A stretch of 64,000 bases of DNA, taken from Ignavibacteria bacterium UBA2360. Lineage in GTDB: Bacteria; Bacteroidota; Ignavibacteria; Tepidaquicellales; OLB5. This document shows positions 16,411 through 24,777 of the stretch, in pieces; position 1 is the stretch's first letter, and each line of letters begins with the position of its first letter. The notes below the pieces were generated by a model that did no database searches, was not told the origin of the DNA, and saw only the letters and a program-made list of their open reading frames with translations. The stretch is from NCBI GenBank assembly GCA_002344125.1, contig DDTQ01000012.1:559984-623983 (forward strand), read 5' to 3'. Position numbers and translations under genes: made by a program.

Positions 16411-16830
16411 TTGCTGTATATAACCAGAAAATTCCATTTCAGTGCTTCGCACAGGGTTTACAACCCGGCATTGAGCGATGAAGAGAATCTTAAGAAATAC
16501 GGAAAGTGCTCCAATCCAAACGGGCACGGCCATAATTATGAAATGGATATCACCGTAGCAGGTGAAGTGGATCCTGAAATTGGCTATGTAATGGATCTTA
16601 CCGAACTGAAACTGCTGGTCGAAAAAGAGGTTATCAATAAGGTTGATCACAAGAACCTGAATATGGATGTCGATTTCATGAAGGGCGTGCTGCCTTCCAC
16701 TGAAAATATCGCGGTGGCTATATGGGAGCAGCTTGAAAACAAAATCAACGCGCCCGGCAGAAGATTGTTTTCCGTCAAGGTCAGAGAGACCATTAATAAT
16801 TCTGTGGAGTATAAAGGAAAAAACTCATAA
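16411..16830 (+). CDS. 6-pyruvoyltetrahydropterin synthase (PTPS-II type)
   Basis: The 139-residue product has the PTPS/QueD fold: the zinc ligand His14 in FSASHR, then CSNPNGHGHNYEM with Cys33 and zinc ligands His39 and His41, and DHKNLN and PSTENIA motifs downstream. The spacing CxxxxxHGH is that of true PTPS (as in animals), whereas QueD enzymes use CxxxHGH. It would convert dihydroneopterin triphosphate to 6-pyruvoyltetrahydropterin for a biopterin. The start is TTG, with no nearby ATG. It lies between the transferase and folE, four bases from each, and folE makes its substrate. A QueD-like activity remains possible. Confidence 0.8.
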   Translation: MLYITRKFHFSASHRVYNPALSDEENLKKYGKCSNPNGHGHNYEMDITVAGEVDPEIGYVMDLTELKLLVEKEVINKVDHKNLNMDVDFMKGVLPSTENIAVAIWEQLENKINAPGRRLFSVKVRETINNSVEYKGKNS

Positions 16831-16834
16831 TAAA

Positions 16835-17467
16835 ATGTCAGATAAAAAGAAAAATAACGGAATAACTCAGGATGAAGATAATAATATCATCAGGGTTGAT
16901 TACAATGAAGATTCACTCAAAAAAATTGAGCAAAGTGTGGTTAATATACTTTCTGAAATTGGTGAGGATCCAAACCGTGAGGGCCTTTTAAGAACACCGA
17001 ACCGTGTTGCGAAGGCTTACAAGTTCATGACCAAAGGCTACAGCGAAGATATTGAAAAGCTGCTGAACAACGCTGTGTTCAATGAACACTATGACGAAAT
17101 GGTTATTGTTAAGGATATCGATTTTTACAGCCTGTGCGAGCATCACTTACTGCCGTTTTTCGGCAAATGCCATATTGCGTATATTCCAAATGGCAAAATA
17201 GTCGGGTTGAGCAAGCTGCCCAGAATGGTTGAAATGTTCAGCCGCCGCCTGCAGGTACAGGAACGTATGACCCGCGAAATTGGCGATATGATAAACAAGG
17301 TACTTGAACCCAAAGGCGTAGCCGTTGTAACCGAAGCAAAACATCTCTGCATGATGATGCGCGGCGTTGAAAAGCAGAATTCCGTGGCAACAGCCTCGGC
17401 AATGCTGGGCAAATTCAAATCTGATGAAAAAACCAGAACCGAATTCCTGAAACTAATAGGTAAGTAA
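16835..17467 (+). CDS. folE: GTP cyclohydrolase I
   Basis: The 210-residue product is FolE-type GTP cyclohydrolase I, which converts GTP to dihydroneopterin triphosphate for folate or biopterin. Motifs present are DPNREGLLRTP, SLCEHHLLPFFGK with zinc ligands Cys101 and His104, the GLSKLPR loop, and HLCMMMRG with the third zinc ligand Cys172. The start at 16835 (ATG) is chosen because a longer frame runs back into the PTPS gene; the N-terminal 20 residues are charged and specific to this protein. The gene begins four bases after the PTPS stop, so the two consecutive pathway steps are in one operon. Confidence 0.95.
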   Translation: MSDKKKNNGITQDEDNNIIRVDYNEDSLKKIEQSVVNILSEIGEDPNREGLLRTPNRVAKAYKFMTKGYSEDIEKLLNNAVFNEHYDEMVIVKDIDFYSLCEHHLLPFFGKCHIAYIPNGKIVGLSKLPRMVEMFSRRLQVQERMTREIGDMINKVLEPKGVAVVTEAKHLCMMMRGVEKQNSVATASAMLGKFKSDEKTRTEFLKLIGK

Positions 17468-17554
17468 GCCTTTCGTGGAGTTCACTGACTGCGCCTGACT
17501 GCATCCGCAGTTCAGTGCATGCATCAACACAGTTGATGCACTCCAACGAGAAGC
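17468..17554. repeat. GGAGTGCA inverted-repeat element, copy 2
   Basis: An 87-bp element with ends GCCTTTCGTGGAGT and CTCCAACGAGAAGC. It contains the 18-bp module at 17494-17511 (CCTGACTGCATCCGCAGT) but not the 20-bp module present in copy 1. It begins one base after the folE stop. Confidence 0.8.
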
Positions 17555-17585
17555 AAAAGAAATTCAATTACATAAATAGTAATAC

Positions 17586-18356
17586 TTGCTAACCGCAAAC
17601 CAAATAAAACAATTCGCTTCACTTAAGCAGAAAAAATACCGCGAAGAGTACGGTAAATACCTCATCGAAGGATTCCATTTAATTGAAGAATGCCTCAACT
17701 CACCGCATGAACTTGAGTACATCATTCTGCGTGAAGGGGTTGACCTGCAGGGTCATACTGCGATTTTAGAAAAGCTTGCAGCCAACAAAACAATAGTTGA
17801 ACCGCTGCCCGAAAGATCATTTAACAAACTCACTGATACCGAAAGCTCACAGGGAATAGTTGGTGTAGTAGCACACCCAAAAATAAAGGCAGGCAGCGGG
17901 CACGGCGATATTATTATCGCGCTTGATAGGGTCAGTGACCCGGGCAATCTTGGCGCAATTATCCGTACAGCTTATTGGTTCGGCGTAAAGAATATTATCC
18001 TAAGCAAAGAGTGTGCTGATCCGTACAATCCAAAAGTTATACGTTCAACCCAAGGGGGAATTTTCCATTTAAACATAACCGAAGATTCGGATCTAATAAG
18101 TGAACTGAAAAAATATCGATCCGGCGGCTATTCAGTTTATTTGTTCACGCTCGATGCTGAAAAGTCGTTATCGCAAATAAGTAAATCAGGGGAATCAGGA
18201 AAATCCGTGTTAGTGTTCGGCAGCGAAGCCCACGGAATTTCAATTGAAATAATTGAACAGGGTTTCGAAAAACTGAAAATTGAAGGATATTCAGCAAGCG
18301 AATCACTTAACGTTGCAGTATCTGCGGGAATTGCAATGTATGAATTTATGAAATAA
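17586..18356 (+). CDS. SpoU/TrmH-family RNA 2'-O-methyltransferase
   Basis: The 256-residue product has an N-terminal substrate-binding segment (QKKYREEYGKYLIEGFHLIEE) and a C-terminal SPOUT domain with the three family motifs: SDPGNLGAIIRTA, LVFGSEAHGIS and SESLNVAVSAGIAMYE, which form the trefoil-knot SAM site. It methylates a ribose 2'-hydroxyl in rRNA or tRNA; the two-domain form with an EGFHLIEE start resembles RlmB/TsnR-like rRNA enzymes. The start is TTG: there is no in-frame ATG near the conserved N terminus. It is separated from folE by a repeat element. Confidence 0.85.
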   Translation: MLTANQIKQFASLKQKKYREEYGKYLIEGFHLIEECLNSPHELEYIILREGVDLQGHTAILEKLAANKTIVEPLPERSFNKLTDTESSQGIVGVVAHPKIKAGSGHGDIIIALDRVSDPGNLGAIIRTAYWFGVKNIILSKECADPYNPKVIRSTQGGIFHLNITEDSDLISELKKYRSGGYSVYLFTLDAEKSLSQISKSGESGKSVLVFGSEAHGISIEIIEQGFEKLKIEGYSASESLNVAVSAGIAMYEFMK

Positions 18357-18593
18357 ACATTTTTCCTTTTACCCTTTAGCCCGTTGTTGGTGTTTTTCAC
18401 TAACTACAGGATTTAAATACAAATTAAACATCTTTACGATAAACAAGTTAGCTCTTTACCGTTAGTTTAATCTTGCTAATTTCCAAAAAATTAGATAATT
18501 TGTGATAGTTTATTAATACATTCAAGAAAAGCTATTCTATCACTAATTGAAAATATTAGCTTTTTCAAACTACTGCCAAAACAATTTGGCATA

Positions 18594-20387
18594 GTGTATT
18601 ATTTTATTATTACTGTAACGCTTTTATTGTTAGCCCCTTGCGCAGCATACTCCCAGAAAATTCAGGTTGATGAGGGCGAATCCCCGCAATATTATTCAAA
18701 CATTGTAAAGCTTTATGCGCCAAGCGAAGATGCGTTCATCGCGTTGCAGTATCTCGCTGCGCCTCACCTCTATAAACATGACTGGGTGAAGGCGGTAAAA
18801 GTGTATGAAGATCATAAAGCAAAATTCCTTGGTCTTTCAGACCGTATCGATAAAATTATTTCCATCATTAACGATACCGCACAAAACATAAAACTCTACA
18901 ACATGGGCGGTAACATTAACTCGCTTGGGCGTGAATACAGTCCCGTTATCTCGCCTGACGGCAAAAGAATATATTTTACCGGCCGCGATAGAGAAGATAA
19001 CATTGGCGGTGAAGATATTTTCATTTCGCAGTATGTAAATAACAGGTGGGTAATTGCAAAGCCGCTCATTGGCAGCATTAACACTGAAAGCAATGAATAC
19101 ATAAACAGCATTTCAGCCGATGGAAATACGCTTGTATTGTTTGGCAACTATCTCAACGCCCTTGGGCGTGGAGATAATTTCTACTCCGTTAAAACTAAAT
19201 CAGGCTACTCCGAAGTACAGCAATATCCCGAGCCTATCAATTCCAAATGGTGGGATGCTGACGCATACCTTACCGCAGACGGTAAGGCTATATTATTCAG
19301 CAGCGAGAGACCCGGAGGGGTAGGTGATTATAAACCCAAAGGCGACTATTACCACGGTATGTATTGGGGTAACACTGATCTTTATGTAGTGTTAAAAGAG
19401 CCTGACGGCTCGTGGAGCAAAACCGCAATTAACCTGGGTGATTTTATCAACACTCCCTATACTGAACGTACCCCGTTCCTCCATCCCGATGGCAAAACTC
19501 TTTACTTCTCCAGCGATGGCCATCCCGGGCTTGGCAAGAGCGATGTGTTTAAATCTGTAAGGCTAAACGATTCATCATGGACTCACTGGAGCGAACCGGT
19601 GAATCTTGGCAAAGAAATTAACACACCCAACGAAGACTGGGGATTCAAAATTTCCACTGACGGAAAACGCGCGTATTTTTCTACTGTTAACGATATGGGC
19701 TTTGGTGAAGAAGATATCTATTTTGTTGAACTTCCCGAAGAAGTGCAGCCCGTCAGCGATGTTGTTACCATTAACGGCAAAGTGCTTGATGAGAACGGAA
19801 ATCCCGTGGAAGCCACGATCAAATGGGAAGATGTTGAACTGAAAAAGGAAGTTGGCATAGCAAAAACTGACCCCGTAACAGGCGAGTATTTTATCGCCCT
19901 TCCTACCGGAAGGTATTACGCTTACTATGCTGATGTAAAAGGATTTTATTCAATTGTTAATTACCTCGATTTAACAGCCGCGCAGGCCTTTGAACAGATA
20001 AATACAAATATGAGCGTAATCTCTGTTGAAGAACTTCAGAATTCAGGCAAAGCGATCAAAATAGAGAACATTTTCTTTGATTCTGGTAAATTTGAACTGA
20101 AAGATGAATCACACGAAGCACTAAATCTGTTATACAGGTTCATGCATGCAAACCCGGAAGTATTGGTTGAGATCAATGCCCACACTGATGATATTGGCAG
20201 CGATCATTTTAACAAGGAACTATCAGATAAACGAGCCGCCTCTGTGGTTACTTACCTGGTAAGTATTGGTATAAATCCGGCTAATATAATATCACAGGGC
20301 TTTGGTGAATCGCAGCCCGTTGCGCCAAATGATACCGAAGAGGGCAGAGCCCTCAACCGCAGAGTTGAATTCCGCCTCCGGAAATAA
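18594..20387 (+). CDS. OmpA-family protein with PD40 (WD40-like) repeats, copy 1
   Basis: The 597-residue product has a signal peptide (ITVTLLLLAPCAAYSQ), a short helical region at about 30-95, a propeller of PD40 repeats (ISPDGKRIYFTG, SADGNTLVLFG, TADGKAILFSS, HPDGKTLYFSSDGH, STDGKRAYFS), a CarboxypepD_reg-like beta domain (INGKVLDENGNPVEA) near 390-460, and a C-terminal OmpA peptidoglycan-binding domain (IFFDSGKFELKDES...INAHTDDIGS...LNRRVEFRLRK). It is probably periplasmic or outer-membrane attached. Similar proteins occur beside T9SS genes in Bacteroidota (PorE-like). The start is GTG. It has a close paralogue downstream. Confidence 0.85.
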   Translation: MYYFIITVTLLLLAPCAAYSQKIQVDEGESPQYYSNIVKLYAPSEDAFIALQYLAAPHLYKHDWVKAVKVYEDHKAKFLGLSDRIDKIISIINDTAQNIKLYNMGGNINSLGREYSPVISPDGKRIYFTGRDREDNIGGEDIFISQYVNNRWVIAKPLIGSINTESNEYINSISADGNTLVLFGNYLNALGRGDNFYSVKTKSGYSEVQQYPEPINSKWWDADAYLTADGKAILFSSERPGGVGDYKPKGDYYHGMYWGNTDLYVVLKEPDGSWSKTAINLGDFINTPYTERTPFLHPDGKTLYFSSDGHPGLGKSDVFKSVRLNDSSWTHWSEPVNLGKEINTPNEDWGFKISTDGKRAYFSTVNDMGFGEEDIYFVELPEEVQPVSDVVTINGKVLDENGNPVEATIKWEDVELKKEVGIAKTDPVTGEYFIALPTGRYYAYYADVKGFYSIVNYLDLTAAQAFEQINTNMSVISVEELQNSGKAIKIENIFFDSGKFELKDESHEALNLLYRFMHANPEVLVEINAHTDDIGSDHFNKELSDKRAASVVTYLVSIGINPANIISQGFGESQPVAPNDTEEGRALNRRVEFRLRK

Positions 20388-20686
20388 AAGCTATTGAAAT
20401 AATCTCTATACTCCGGTTGTTTAAAAAGTAATGTTTGATTTTAGATTTGTTCTTTGCTGAAAAAAATGTTGAAATTATTCCTTTACTCAATTTGTTTTAA
20501 AATAGAGATTTTGTTTAACCCCGGCATTTATGCCGGGGTAATCTATGATTAAAATAACAGGGCTTTAGCCCTGAAAATTAATGATCAGTTTTAACAAAAA
20601 AGTGTCACGGCTAAAGCCGGCAAGTATGTTTCGCTCACACTACGGGTTAAAACCCGTAGTTAACAGATTTATTTTTTTATGATTTT
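20388..20686. other. Intergenic region between OmpA paralogues, with hairpins
   Basis: The CCCCGGC hairpin (20515-20541) is followed by a GGGCTTTAGCCC palindrome (about 20560-20571), a CGGCTAAAGCCGG palindrome (about 20609-20621) and an ACTACGGGTT/AACCCGTAGT pair (about 20638-20660). No gene was seen. Confidence 0.5.
20515..20541. repeat. CCCCGGC hairpin repeat, copy 2
   Basis: TTAACCCCGGC paired with GCCGGGGTAA. The tail differs from the other two copies but keeps the CTTTAGCCC word. Confidence 0.8.
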
Positions 20687-22456
20687 ATGAGACTTCTGAA
20701 ATTTATCATTCTGTGCTTTCTCCTTGCTGCACTTCCAATCTATGCCCAGCGCGATCTCGAAACCATAACATCCCCCGATGAACTCAGGCAGTACGTTCTC
20801 TACACCGCGCCTTCTGAAGACGCGTTCGTTGCCGTGCAGCGGCTTGCCGCGCCGTTTATCGAAGCCAAGGATTACAACGGCGCTATGAAAGTGTACCTTG
20901 AGTACCGTGACCTCTTCATAGAGAAATTCGACCGGACAGATAAAATAATTTCTCTGCTTGGTGCTATGGAGCAGGGTTTGACCGTAACCAACATTGAAAC
21001 AGTTAACACCAAAAAGAGTGAGTACTTTCCCGTGCTTACCATTGATGGATTAATAATGTATTTCACTTTTGCCGAAGGTAAAAAGGGCGGCGAGGATATT
21101 TACTTCTCGCAGTTAATCGGTGATACATGGATTAAGCCTGAAAATCTCGGTTCGCCATTCAGCACAAATGAAAATGATGCGATAAACAGTGTCTCTGCTG
21201 ATGGTAACACGATGGTGCTGTTTGGTTCTTATAAAGGATTCATCGGCGGCGGCGATAATTTCTACATTGAAAAAACTTCCACCGGGTGGTCACAAATTAA
21301 GCCATTCCCTAAACCCATAAATTCGCAGTATTGGGAGTGTGACGGATTCCTAACCGCCGATGGCAAAGCGTTCATTTTCACCAGCGATAGACCCGGAGGA
21401 GTTGGGGAGTTTGTAAAGGGCGGCCAATTTTACCACGGTGAATATGAAGGCAATACTGATATTTGGGTATCGGTAAAAAGTGACTCAGGTTTGGGCAAGC
21501 CCGTAAATCTCGGGTCAATTGTTAATACACCGTTTGCGGAGCGGTCGCCGTTCCTTCATCCCGATGGTAAGACCCTGTATTTTTCCAGCGACGGTCATTA
21601 CGGTCTTGGCAGCCTGGATGTATTTAAAGCCGTTAGGTTAAGTGATACTTCGTGGTTGGAGTGGAGCGAACCCGTAAATCTTGGCAAAGAAATTAACACC
21701 CCCGGCTACGATGTAGCCTATAAAATATCCACCGATGGTAAGTTCGCCTATTTTTCCAGCGACCGCCAAGGCGGCAAAGGCGGTTACGATATTTACCGCG
21801 TCACCCTGCCTAAGGAAGCTATGCCTGAAAAGAATGTGCTCACTATCAAAGGCAAGGTCACCGATGAAAACTCAAAACCGCTTGATGCGAAACTGCTATG
21901 GTTCAATTTGAATGAGAACTCAAATGCGGGTTCACTTACCAGTGATCCCGAAACAGGGAATTATATAATCACACTGCCCAATGGTTCCAACTACAGCTAT
22001 TTCGCTGAGCGAAGCGGTTATTATTCGCTTAGCAGCAATATCGATCTTACCGCGCAAAACGAATTCAGTGAATTGACTGTTGATATTGTATTGCAGTCTT
22101 TAAAATCCCTTCAGAATGCTGCAATCGTACTGAATAATATTTATTTCGATTTTGATAGATCAGACTTGCAGCAGGGCTCCTTTGTTGAGCTTGATAGAGT
22201 AGTCAAATTCCTGAACGATAACCCGGGTGTTAACATAGAAATTTCTGCGCATACCGATAGCAAAGGCAGCGAAGATTATAATCTGGCTCTTTCGCAAAAG
22301 CGGGCTGAAAGTGTGGTGGCATATTTGGCGGCAGCGGGGATAGATCCCGCAAGGCTCGTAGCCAAAGGCTACGGTGAAAGTGTACCCGTAGCTGATAACT
22401 CCACCGATGAAGGCTCCGCCAAAAACCGCAGAGTCGAAATGAAGGTGCTGAATTGA
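20687..22456 (+). CDS. OmpA-family protein with PD40 repeats, copy 2
   Basis: The 589-residue product is collinear with the gene at 18594: signal peptide (FIILCFLLAALPIYAQ), the YTAPSEDAFVAVQRLAAPF segment shared with copy 1, PD40 repeats (SADGNTMVLFG, TADGKAFIFTSDRPGGVG, HPDGKTLYFSSDGHYGLG, STDGKFAYFSSDRQGGKGG), a regulatory-like beta domain (IKGKVTDENSKPLDA) and a C-terminal OmpA domain (IYFDFDRSDLQQ, ISAHTDSKGS, KNRRVEMKVLN). The conserved Asp and Arg of the OmpA peptidoglycan site are present. The pair are a tandem duplicate. Role likely envelope anchoring; exact partner unknown. Confidence 0.85.
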   Translation: MRLLKFIILCFLLAALPIYAQRDLETITSPDELRQYVLYTAPSEDAFVAVQRLAAPFIEAKDYNGAMKVYLEYRDLFIEKFDRTDKIISLLGAMEQGLTVTNIETVNTKKSEYFPVLTIDGLIMYFTFAEGKKGGEDIYFSQLIGDTWIKPENLGSPFSTNENDAINSVSADGNTMVLFGSYKGFIGGGDNFYIEKTSTGWSQIKPFPKPINSQYWECDGFLTADGKAFIFTSDRPGGVGEFVKGGQFYHGEYEGNTDIWVSVKSDSGLGKPVNLGSIVNTPFAERSPFLHPDGKTLYFSSDGHYGLGSLDVFKAVRLSDTSWLEWSEPVNLGKEINTPGYDVAYKISTDGKFAYFSSDRQGGKGGYDIYRVTLPKEAMPEKNVLTIKGKVTDENSKPLDAKLLWFNLNENSNAGSLTSDPETGNYIITLPNGSNYSYFAERSGYYSLSSNIDLTAQNEFSELTVDIVLQSLKSLQNAAIVLNNIYFDFDRSDLQQGSFVELDRVVKFLNDNPGVNIEISAHTDSKGSEDYNLALSQKRAESVVAYLAAAGIDPARLVAKGYGESVPVADNSTDEGSAKNRRVEMKVLN

Positions 22457-22471
22457 TTCTAATGGTCAATC

Positions 22472-22491
22472 CCTGCCTGCTTCAGGCATGC
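22472..22491 (+). repeat. 20-bp module (W1), isolated copy
   Basis: CCTGCCTGCTTCAGGCATGC fits the module consensus at most positions. No matching empty site is visible for this copy. Confidence 0.5.
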
Positions 22492-22632
22492 GCGTTCCGT
22501 TCCCGTATGGTACGCAGAACTGACGGAATTGTGGTTCGCGATTAAATTATCTTCACAGTTCTCTGAAACTAGCACAATACAGATTTTAAGCCAAATACTA
22601 TCGAATTCAAAAATAAAATAATACTTTCCCTG

Positions 22633-23835
22633 TTGTATCTTGTGATTGTAGCGGCAATCGGCACTTTCCTGCGTATGAAATTTGTGTACCCGGTAGAACT
22701 GTTTAACTTTGAAAATACACTGCACTCGCATTCACACTTCGCTATACTTGGTTGGCTGTATAACGCGCTGTATATAGCGATTGTTTACATCTACGTAAAA
22801 GATACCGCTAAACAGAAAAAGTATAACATACTATTCTGGATAACACAGGTTTCAATTGTAGGAATGCTTTTTACCTTTGCTTGGCAGGGCTATGCGGCTT
22901 ATTCAATAACTTTTTCTACAATGCACATTTTCTGTTCCTATGCGTTTATTTTCTTTGTTCTAAAGGATATTGCAGTAGCAAAACATGAAACCCTTTCCCT
23001 GAGGTTCATCTATGGTGCTTTATTTTTCCTGTTCCTTTCCTCATTGGGTCCGTGGGGATTGGTTGTCGTAATGCTGCAGGGTTCCTCCGGCACTGATCTC
23101 TACAAACAGGTGATCTATTTTTACCTGCACTTTCAGTATAACGGGTGGTTTATTTTTGCCCTGATTGGTTTATGGCTTAAGTATTTCGAATCCAAAGGTG
23201 CTAAGTTCAATGAGAAATCCGCTTCGGCAGCCTTCAATATACTGTTCTATTCCAATGTTGCAGCCTATACTCTCTCGCTATTGGGATTCAAACTTCCTGC
23301 TTTTATTTACTGGCTGGCAATAGTAAGTGCGTTTGCGCAGCTTGTTGGACTCCGTTACCTCTATAAACTTCTATTCGCAAATGAAGTTAAAGTTTTTCAT
23401 GATAAAAAAAATATTGTTCACCAATTGTTCAGGTTCAGTTTTCTTGCGCTTTTTGTAAAATACCTGATGCAGCTTATTTCCGCCCTGCCGGGTATCGGCG
23501 ATGCCGCTTTTCTGAGCAGGGAAGTGACTATCGGGTTCATTCATCTGGTAATGATTGGAGTGATCTCTGCGGGTATGCTTGGCTGGTTTGCGGGGTTTGA
23601 TCTCATCAATTCAGCCAATAAGTGGTTTAAATATGGTATTTATCTGTTTCTTGCTTCATTTGTTTTGAGCGAAGTATTATTGTTCTACCCGGCCATTGTG
23701 ATCTGGTTCAAAATTTCCGGAATTTCAAATTACGCTGTGTATATGTTTGTGTTATCATGTGGAATGCTTGCCGGTACGATTGTTGTATTTATCGGTTGCT
23801 TGTCATACCCGCGAAGGCGGGTATCTGGAAATTGA
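22633..23835 (+). CDS. Histidine-rich polytopic membrane protein, haem-copper-oxidase-like pattern
   Basis: The 400-residue product has about twelve hydrophobic spans. Histidines fall inside or at the ends of spans: LHSHSHFAILGW near residue 31, STMHIFCSYAF near 95, YLHFQYNGWFIF near 171 and GFIHLVMIGVISAG near 303. This is reminiscent of haem-binding membrane proteins (NnrS or oxidase subunit I), but I cannot place it in a family. The frame opens without ATG; TTG at 22633 is used, although the open frame extends about 60 bases upstream (to a stop at 22570). The final SYPRRRVSGN is encoded by a dispersed palindrome (23805-23824), so the natural C terminus was probably overwritten or extended. 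Confidence 0.6.
   Translation: MYLVIVAAIGTFLRMKFVYPVELFNFENTLHSHSHFAILGWLYNALYIAIVYIYVKDTAKQKKYNILFWITQVSIVGMLFTFAWQGYAAYSITFSTMHIFCSYAFIFFVLKDIAVAKHETLSLRFIYGALFFLFLSSLGPWGLVVVMLQGSSGTDLYKQVIYFYLHFQYNGWFIFALIGLWLKYFESKGAKFNEKSASAAFNILFYSNVAAYTLSLLGFKLPAFIYWLAIVSAFAQLVGLRYLYKLLFANEVKVFHDKKNIVHQLFRFSFLALFVKYLMQLISALPGIGDAAFLSREVTIGFIHLVMIGVISAGMLGWFAGFDLINSANKWFKYGIYLFLASFVLSEVLLFYPAIVIWFKISGISNYAVYMFVLSCGMLAGTIVVFIGCLSYPRRRVSGN
23805..23824. repeat. 20-bp palindrome ATACCCGCGAAGGCGGGTAT at a gene 3' end
   Basis: One member of the ATTCCCGCGAAGGCGGGAAT family (see 47689). It lies within coding sequence of the membrane protein just before its stop. Confidence 0.8.
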
Positions 23836-23917
23836 TTTAAGCAGAAAATGGATCTTTGAAATACGCGAATTTTATATAAAGTGACGCCTGCATGCTGCAG
23901 GCAGGTGTATGATAAGT

Positions 23918-24388
23918 TTAATCAATTATCTGCTTCAGATGATAATCCATATGTACAACATAATCTTCGATCAGCCACAAGAGTGACTTATCCGCAGTAT
24001 CTTCACGGAATGCGGCATTGGCAGGTTCAATTTTAACCGAAAGTTTGCTTTCAGGCATGTTGGAAATTATCCGAACTATCTGCTTATTCAATGTGACCCA
24101 ATAATTCAGAAGTTCCACTGTATCCATTTCATTGTAATGGTTCACGCTCACCCATTCATCCTGTGCGTAAGATACTACAGCAAACGGCTCCGCCTCAAAT
24201 TGCGCGCGAACAAATCTGCTTAAGTTATTTACGGCGGAATCACACAAATGACCCAGAATTTCTTTCTTTGACCATTTCTGAGGAGAGATCTTATATTCAA
24301 GATCCTCAGTTTGTAGATTTTTTATCCTGTCCGGCGCAGCAGCTGTTAATGAATTGATCTTATTTACGGAATTGAACAATACATTCAT
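23918..24388 (-). CDS. DinB-like (DinB_2) protein
   Basis: The 156-residue product is a four-helix DinB-superfamily protein: ISPQKWSKKEILGHLCDSAVNNLSRF near residue 33 with a metal-site His (His49), DEWVSVNHYNEMD in the middle and a C-terminal VVHMDYHLKQIID with further histidines. The family has a metal-binding four-helix bundle; some members are bacillithiol or mycothiol transferases, most are uncharacterised. It overlaps the upstream lipoprotein gene by four bases. It is one of five DinB-like genes in this window. Confidence 0.8.
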   Translation of the reverse strand: MNVLFNSVNKINSLTAAAPDRIKNLQTEDLEYKISPQKWSKKEILGHLCDSAVNNLSRFVRAQFEAEPFAVVSYAQDEWVSVNHYNEMDTVELLNYWVTLNKQIVRIISNMPESKLSVKIEPANAAFREDTADKSLLWLIEDYVVHMDYHLKQIID

Positions 24389-24777
24389 TTTGTTTTTTGT
24401 TTGTTTGTTGAGTCACTTACGCTCTCACCCAGGAAGTATGGAACGCAGTTAGGATGTTTTGCTTTTATGTAATCAATGAATTGCAGCGTGTACTCTTCGC
24501 TGCCGCTGAATTTGTTCTCCAACTGGTCAACTTTTTCAAGGCACGGTGCAAGTTCAAGTACTTTTACCTCAAATGAATCTGCGTAAACTTCTCTTGTAAG
24601 GGAATCCTTTGAGCTTATCATTTTATCAAGGTAAGGCTTCAACGGCTCTATGCAATTACATATCGATTTTATTGCCTTTCTGTCATCACTTTTTATCAGG
24701 TCATACTTATCTTCACTGCCTGAACAGCCCCAAACATAAGCAAGTATCAGAATGAATAATATTACACTTTTACGCAC
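24385..24777 (-). CDS. Small predicted lipoprotein, unknown
   Basis: The 130-residue product begins with a lipoprotein-type signal (MRKSVILFILILAYVWGCSG, Cys18). The remainder is charged and mostly helical (KAIKSICNCIEPLKPYLDKM, LEKVDQLENKF) with three further cysteines (CNC and CVPYF). I do not recognise a family. It overlaps the cyclase gene upstream by 16 bases and the DinB gene downstream by 4, so it is translated as part of a cyclase-lipoprotein-DinB operon. Confidence 0.6.
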   Translation of the reverse strand: MRKSVILFILILAYVWGCSGSEDKYDLIKSDDRKAIKSICNCIEPLKPYLDKMISSKDSLTREVYADSFEVKVLELAPCLEKVDQLENKFSGSEEYTLQFIDYIKAKHPNCVPYFLGESVSDSTNKQKTK

